DNA of 8,992 nucleotides, from assembly GCA_025996815.1 (NCBI GenBank), contig BNTT01000125.1:1-8992 (forward strand), read 5' to 3'. This document shows, piece by piece, positions 6,385-8,992 of the stretch. The notes beneath the pieces are model-generated. The model had not been told where the DNA came from. It was given only the letters and a program-made list of their open reading frames with translations, and searched no databases. Positions within the stretch are counted from its first letter, which is position 1, and each line of letters opens with the position of its first letter. The position numbers and the translations under genes were made by a program. This DNA comes from Bacteroidia bacterium. GTDB taxonomy: Bacteria; Bacteroidota; Bacteroidia; Bacteroidales; Azobacteroidaceae.

Positions 6385-7389
6385 TTAAGCGAAATAGTTT
6401 AGCCCCATAATCTCGCGTACATCGCGCAGGGTTTTGCCTGCGCTTTCGCGTGCTTTGGCGGCACCGGCTTGAGTTACTCGGCGGAGGTAGGCGTTGTCGT
6501 TTTTGATGTCGTTGATGCGCTCGCGGATGGGGGAAGTAACTTTGATGATGTCTTCCGCCAACTGTTTTTTGAGGTTGCCATACCATTTTTGTTCGCCGGC
6601 ATTCCACAAATGGTCGTAATGCGCGACCACTTCGGGCGTGGAAACGACCTTCAAAATCGTGAATAAGTTTTCGATGTACTCGGGTTTGGGGGTGTTTGCG
6701 CCTTCGGGACCGTTGTCGGTGAGCGCACCTTTCACTTTCTTCTCAATCGTTTGAGGGTCGTCCACCAGATAAATGCAATTGCCTTCCGATTTGCCCATCT
6801 TGCCGCTGCCGTCCAAGCCGGGAATTTTCACAAGGGCTTGGTCTTTCACGATAAACGGGGTCGGCTCCTTGAAATAATTGACGCCAAACCGATTATTGAA
6901 ACGGCTGGCAATATGTTGTGTAAATTCCAAATGCTGCTCCTGGTCTTTTCCAACCGGCACATAATCGGCATTATGCACCAAAATATCTGCTGCCATCAAG
7001 ACAGGATAACGAAATAAGGCGACATTGACATTCTTGGGTTGTTGTTTTGCCTTTTCTTTGAATGTTACAACTTTACTTAACTCAGCAATTGATACAAACG
7101 GACCAAATAATAGTTCTAATTCCACAATTTCCACAATTTGGCTCTGAATGTAAATCGTTGCCTTTTCAGGGTCTAATCCACATGCCAAATAGGTTGCAAG
7201 GATGTTTCGCACATTCTCTTGCATCATTTTAGGGTCAGGATGCGTAGTCATCGCATGCAAATCAGCAATGAAGAAAAAGCACCTGTTGTCTTTATCTTCC
7301 TGCATCTTCAAAAAATTAATCAAGGCACCATAATAGTTGCCCAAATGCAAATTGCCTGTGGGACGAATCCCGCTCAAAACTGTTTTCAT
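6385..7389 (-). CDS. trpS: Tryptophanyl-tRNA synthetase
   Basis: 334 residues, a normal bacterial class I TrpRS. It activates tryptophan with ATP and charges tRNA-Trp in the cytoplasm. The HIGH-type motif is PTGNLHLGNY (10-19). The KMSKS loop reads KMGKS (197-201) within GLDGSGKMGKSEGN. LMAADILVHNADYVPVGKDQEQHLEFT (131-157) is the conserved tryptophan/dimer region. The C-terminal tRNA-binding helices end in LRDVREIMGLNYFA. The start at 7389 begins directly with VLSGIRPTGNLHLG, as in homologues. It lies 74 bases downstream of dapL on the same strand, with no TAnnTTTG box between, so cotranscription with dapL is likely; a hairpin at 7408-7432 sits just before its start. Hand counting gives about 53% GC for 6385-6840 and about 40% for 6841-7389, a visible step inside one gene. 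Both halves look like intact TrpRS. Confidence 0.97.
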   Translation of the reverse strand: MKTVLSGIRPTGNLHLGNYYGALINFLKMQEDKDNRCFFFIADLHAMTTHPDPKMMQENVRNILATYLACGLDPEKATIYIQSQIVEIVELELLFGPFVSIAELSKVVTFKEKAKQQPKNVNVALFRYPVLMAADILVHNADYVPVGKDQEQHLEFTQHIASRFNNRFGVNYFKEPTPFIVKDQALVKIPGLDGSGKMGKSEGNCIYLVDDPQTIEKKVKGALTDNGPEGANTPKPEYIENLFTILKVVSTPEVVAHYDHLWNAGEQKWYGNLKKQLAEDIIKVTSPIRERINDIKNDNAYLRRVTQAGAAKARESAGKTLRDVREIMGLNYFA

Positions 7390-7407
7390 ATTATCAATTA
7401 TTTAGTG

Positions 7408-7432
7408 TATGACTATTTTGTAAGTAGTCATA
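7408..7432 (-). promoter_or_regulatory. Hairpin just upstream of trpS (operator, attenuator or RNA stem)
   Basis: Perfect 8-bp arms TATGACTA (7408-7415) and TAGTCATA (7425-7432) surround a 9-base loop. On the minus strand it lies between dapL and trpS, ending 18 bases before the trpS ATG. The stem is AT-rich and not followed by a T-run in the leftward direction, so it is a poor intrinsic terminator. It could be a protein-binding operator or an RNA stem affecting trpS translation. The structure is seen; the role is inferred. Confidence 0.45.
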
Positions 7433-7450
7433 TCTACATTCATACTTTCG

Positions 7451-7478
7451 TAATTCGTAATTTTTAATTCGTAATTTT
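7451..7478. repeat. Two tandem copies of a 14-bp repeat at the dapL 3' end
   Basis: TAATTCGTAATTTT occurs at 7451-7464 and again, identical and directly adjacent, at 7465-7478. The second copy covers the end of dapL, encoding the last residues Ile-Thr-Asn and most of the stop codon. Each unit holds a nested TAATTCGTAATT motif. It is the kind of short AT-rich tandem repeat that expands by slippage. It lies 18 bases from the hairpin before trpS. Confidence 0.85.
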
Positions 7479-8663
7479 TTTCAACCTCTCCACCGCCTCA
7501 ATCGTGCTCTCGCGATTTCCAAACGCGGTGAAGCGGAAGAAGCCTTCACCGGCTTCGCCGAAGCCGGAGCCGGGGGTGCCCACAACCTGTAAGTTGTTGA
7601 GCAGCAGGTCGAAGAAGTCCCACGAAGTCATCCTGTTGGGCGTTTGCACCCAGATGTAGGGGGCGTTCACGCCGCCGTAGGTGGTCAAGCCGAGTGCGTC
7701 TAAGCCGCTCTTGATGATTTTTGCGTTCTCCATATAATAGGCGATGACTTCGCGGATTTGTTTTTGTCCTTCGGGCGAAAACACTGCCTCTGCGCCGCGC
7801 TGCACGATGTATGCCGTGCCGTTGAATTTCGTCGATTGCCTCCGCAGCCACAGCGCATTGAGCGACAGCGTTTCGCCCTTCGCTGTTTGCGCGGTCAGTT
7901 CTTTGGGCACCACCGTGTAGCCGGCGCGCATCCCTGTGAAGCCGGCTGTTTTTGAAAAACTGCGGAACTCTATCGCCACTTTTTTCGCGCCTTCGATTTC
8001 GTAGATGCTGTGTGGAATGTTTGGCTCCGAAATATATGCCTCATAAGCCGCGTCAAAGAGGATTAATGCCTTGTTTTTCAGCGCGTAGTCCACCCACTTT
8101 TTGAGTTGAGCGTGCGTCAAAACCGTGCCTGTGGGGTTGTTGGGGTAGCACAGATAAATCATATCGGGCGTTTGTGCGGGAAACGCGGGTTCAAAATCGT
8201 TGGCGGGTGTGCATGGTAGCAGGGTGATTTTTCGCCCTGCCATCTTGTTGGTGTCCACATACACCGGATAGGCGGGGTCGGTGATTGCCACGAGGTTGTC
8301 TTTGCCCAAAATGTCGCCTATATTGCCCGTGTCGCTCTTTGCGCCGTCGCTGACAAAAATTTCGTCTGCCTCCAAAGCGATGCCGCGCTCAAGGAAATCG
8401 GTTTTCAAAATCGCGTTAATGAGGAAGTCGTAGCCCTCATACGGCGCATAGCCACGCATTGTTTCCGCTTTTGCCATCTCGTCGGTTGCCTTGTGGATGG
8501 CGGCAATCACAGCGGGCACGATGGGCTGCGTCACGTCGCCGATGCCGAGGCTGATAACTTTTTTGTCGGGGTGCTGCTCTTTGTACTCCCTCACGCGCCG
8601 CGCCACCTCCGCAAACAGGTAATTGTTGCCTATTTCGGTGTAATGTTCGTTAATCTTTATCAT
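7464..8663 (-). CDS. dapL: LL-diaminopimelate aminotransferase (DapL)
   Basis: 399 residues. This PLP enzyme converts tetrahydrodipicolinate to LL-diaminopimelate in one step with glutamate as amino donor, replacing DapC/D/E-type steps in lysine and peptidoglycan synthesis. The N-terminus [20 protein letters not shown] is a DapL signature. Other marks are [12 protein letters not shown] (37-48), [28 protein letters not shown] (104-115), YPNNPTGT (173-180), FDAAYEAYI (203-211) with the PLP-ring Asp204 and Tyr207, and [15 protein letters not shown] (235-249) with Schiff-base Lys238. FFRFTAFG (375-382) holds the substrate carboxylate-binding Arg377. The start at 8663 is fixed by this N-terminus. 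It lies 12 bases after the stop of the upstream TPR gene, suggesting cotranscription. The last three codons fall within a tandem repeat, so the C-terminal tail may vary between strains. Confidence 0.97.
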   Translation of the reverse strand: MIKINEHYTEIGNNYLFAEVARRVREYKEQHPDKKVISLGIGDVTQPIVPAVIAAIHKATDEMAKAETMRGYAPYEGYDFLINAILKTDFLERGIALEADEIFVSDGAKSDTGNIGDILGKDNLVAITDPAYPVYVDTNKMAGRKITLLPCTPANDFEPAFPAQTPDMIYLCYPNNPTGTVLTHAQLKKWVDYALKNKALILFDAAYEAYISEPNIPHSIYEIEGAKKVAIEFRSFSKTAGFTGMRAGYTVVPKELTAQTAKGETLSLNALWLRRQSTKFNGTAYIVQRGAEAVFSPEGQKQIREVIAYYMENAKIIKSGLDALGLTTYGGVNAPYIWVQTPNRMTSWDFFDLLLNNLQVVGTPGSGFGEAGEGFFRFTAFGNRESTIEAVERLKKITN

Positions 8664-8675
8664 TGTGGGACAGGC

Positions 8676-8992
8676 TTAATATTTGATTTTCAGCGATTTC
8701 AGCATCTGTTGAGCCTGAGCATTTCCGGAGTCAATTTCCAATATTTTTTGAAAATACCGACCGGCATCGTCTTTGTCCTCCGCTTTCTTGGTTTTCCCAT
8801 ACAACACGGCGTAATAGGAGCCTAAAAAATTGTAGGCTATAATGATATTTTTGTCGTGTTTCCCCCCATCGTTATTAGCCAGCATCACCTCCAAAACCTT
8901 TTCATAAGCCGGTTTTGCAACACCTTTCATCGATTCTGTCGTGTAGTATTCGCGATTATCTACCAGAGACAGCAAGTTGGCTCGGTTCAAAT
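8676..8992 (-). CDS. TPR-repeat protein, C-terminal part (5' end beyond the window)
   Basis: The frame is open to the window edge. The visible 105 residues are the C-terminus; the first codon near the edge is TTG (Leu, 8988-8990), and I see no reason to treat it as the start. IIIAYNFLGSYYAVLYGKTKKAEDKDDAGRYFQKILEIDSGNAQAQQMLKSL has the TPR pattern (AYNxLGxYY, then AxxYFxKxLEIDxxNxxAxxxL), seen at the end of many Bacteroidota periplasmic TPR proteins. A preceding helix pair, with PAYEKVLEVML, may be another repeat. No signal peptide or enzyme domain is in view, so its job cannot be given; such proteins usually scaffold other proteins. It lies 12 bases upstream of dapL in the same direction. 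Confidence 0.75.
   Translation of the reverse strand, partial: LNRANLLSLVDNREYYTTESMKGVAKPAYEKVLEVMLANNDGGKHDKNIIIAYNFLGSYYAVLYGKTKKAEDKDDAGRYFQKILEIDSGNAQAQQMLKSLKIKY

Noticed and set aside
6385..7389. KMGKS in place of KMSKS in TrpRS as a loss-of-function sign
   Set aside because: Both lysines and the flanking GSG and SEGN are kept, and the middle position varies among TrpRS sequences, so I treat it as normal variation.

Overview
The window looks like chromosome of a Bacteroidota member, most likely Bacteroidales. Three things point there. Several genes are preceded by the phylum's TAnnTTTG -7 promoter box and lack Shine-Dalgarno sites. Lysine synthesis uses DapL. The protein sequences have the phylum's flavour. 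I cannot name genus or species. Most genes are roughly 50-57% GC; the first large gene and the 5' half of trpS are visibly AT-richer (hand counts).

Layout. At the left edge (1-~119) is the end of a leftward insertion sequence, with the first residues of an IS1595-like transposase and its promoter. It abuts a rightward gene (about 120-1757) for a polytopic, GT-C-like membrane protein with C-terminal TPR-like repeats. No ATG, GTG or TTG lies upstream of codon 174 in its frame, so the insertion probably removed its start. The gene also carries an 11-G tract. Next comes a secreted GH88 unsaturated glucuronyl hydrolase (1813-2985) with its own promoter. Convergent to it is a leftward xseB-ispD pair (3992-3115) with a 4-bp overlap. 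xseB and pepT diverge from a 34-bp inverted repeat made of two opposed -7 boxes (4011-4044). pepT and gcvT (4064-6383) form a rightward operon. The last segment is all leftward: a TPR protein cut by the window end, then dapL, then trpS. trpS converges on gcvT with one base between the stop codons.

Function. ispD (isoprenoid precursors), dapL (lysine and peptidoglycan), trpS (tRNA charging), gcvT (glycine and one-carbon metabolism), pepT (tripeptide breakdown) and xseB (exonuclease VII) are housekeeping genes. The GH88 enzyme and the membrane protein are the accessory part.

I see no CRISPR array, tRNA, rRNA, prophage or defence system, and no clear new multi-gene system. The points most worth checking are the IS-displaced start and G tract in the first gene, the overlapping divergent promoters, and the AT-rich trpS 5' half with its upstream hairpin and tandem repeat.
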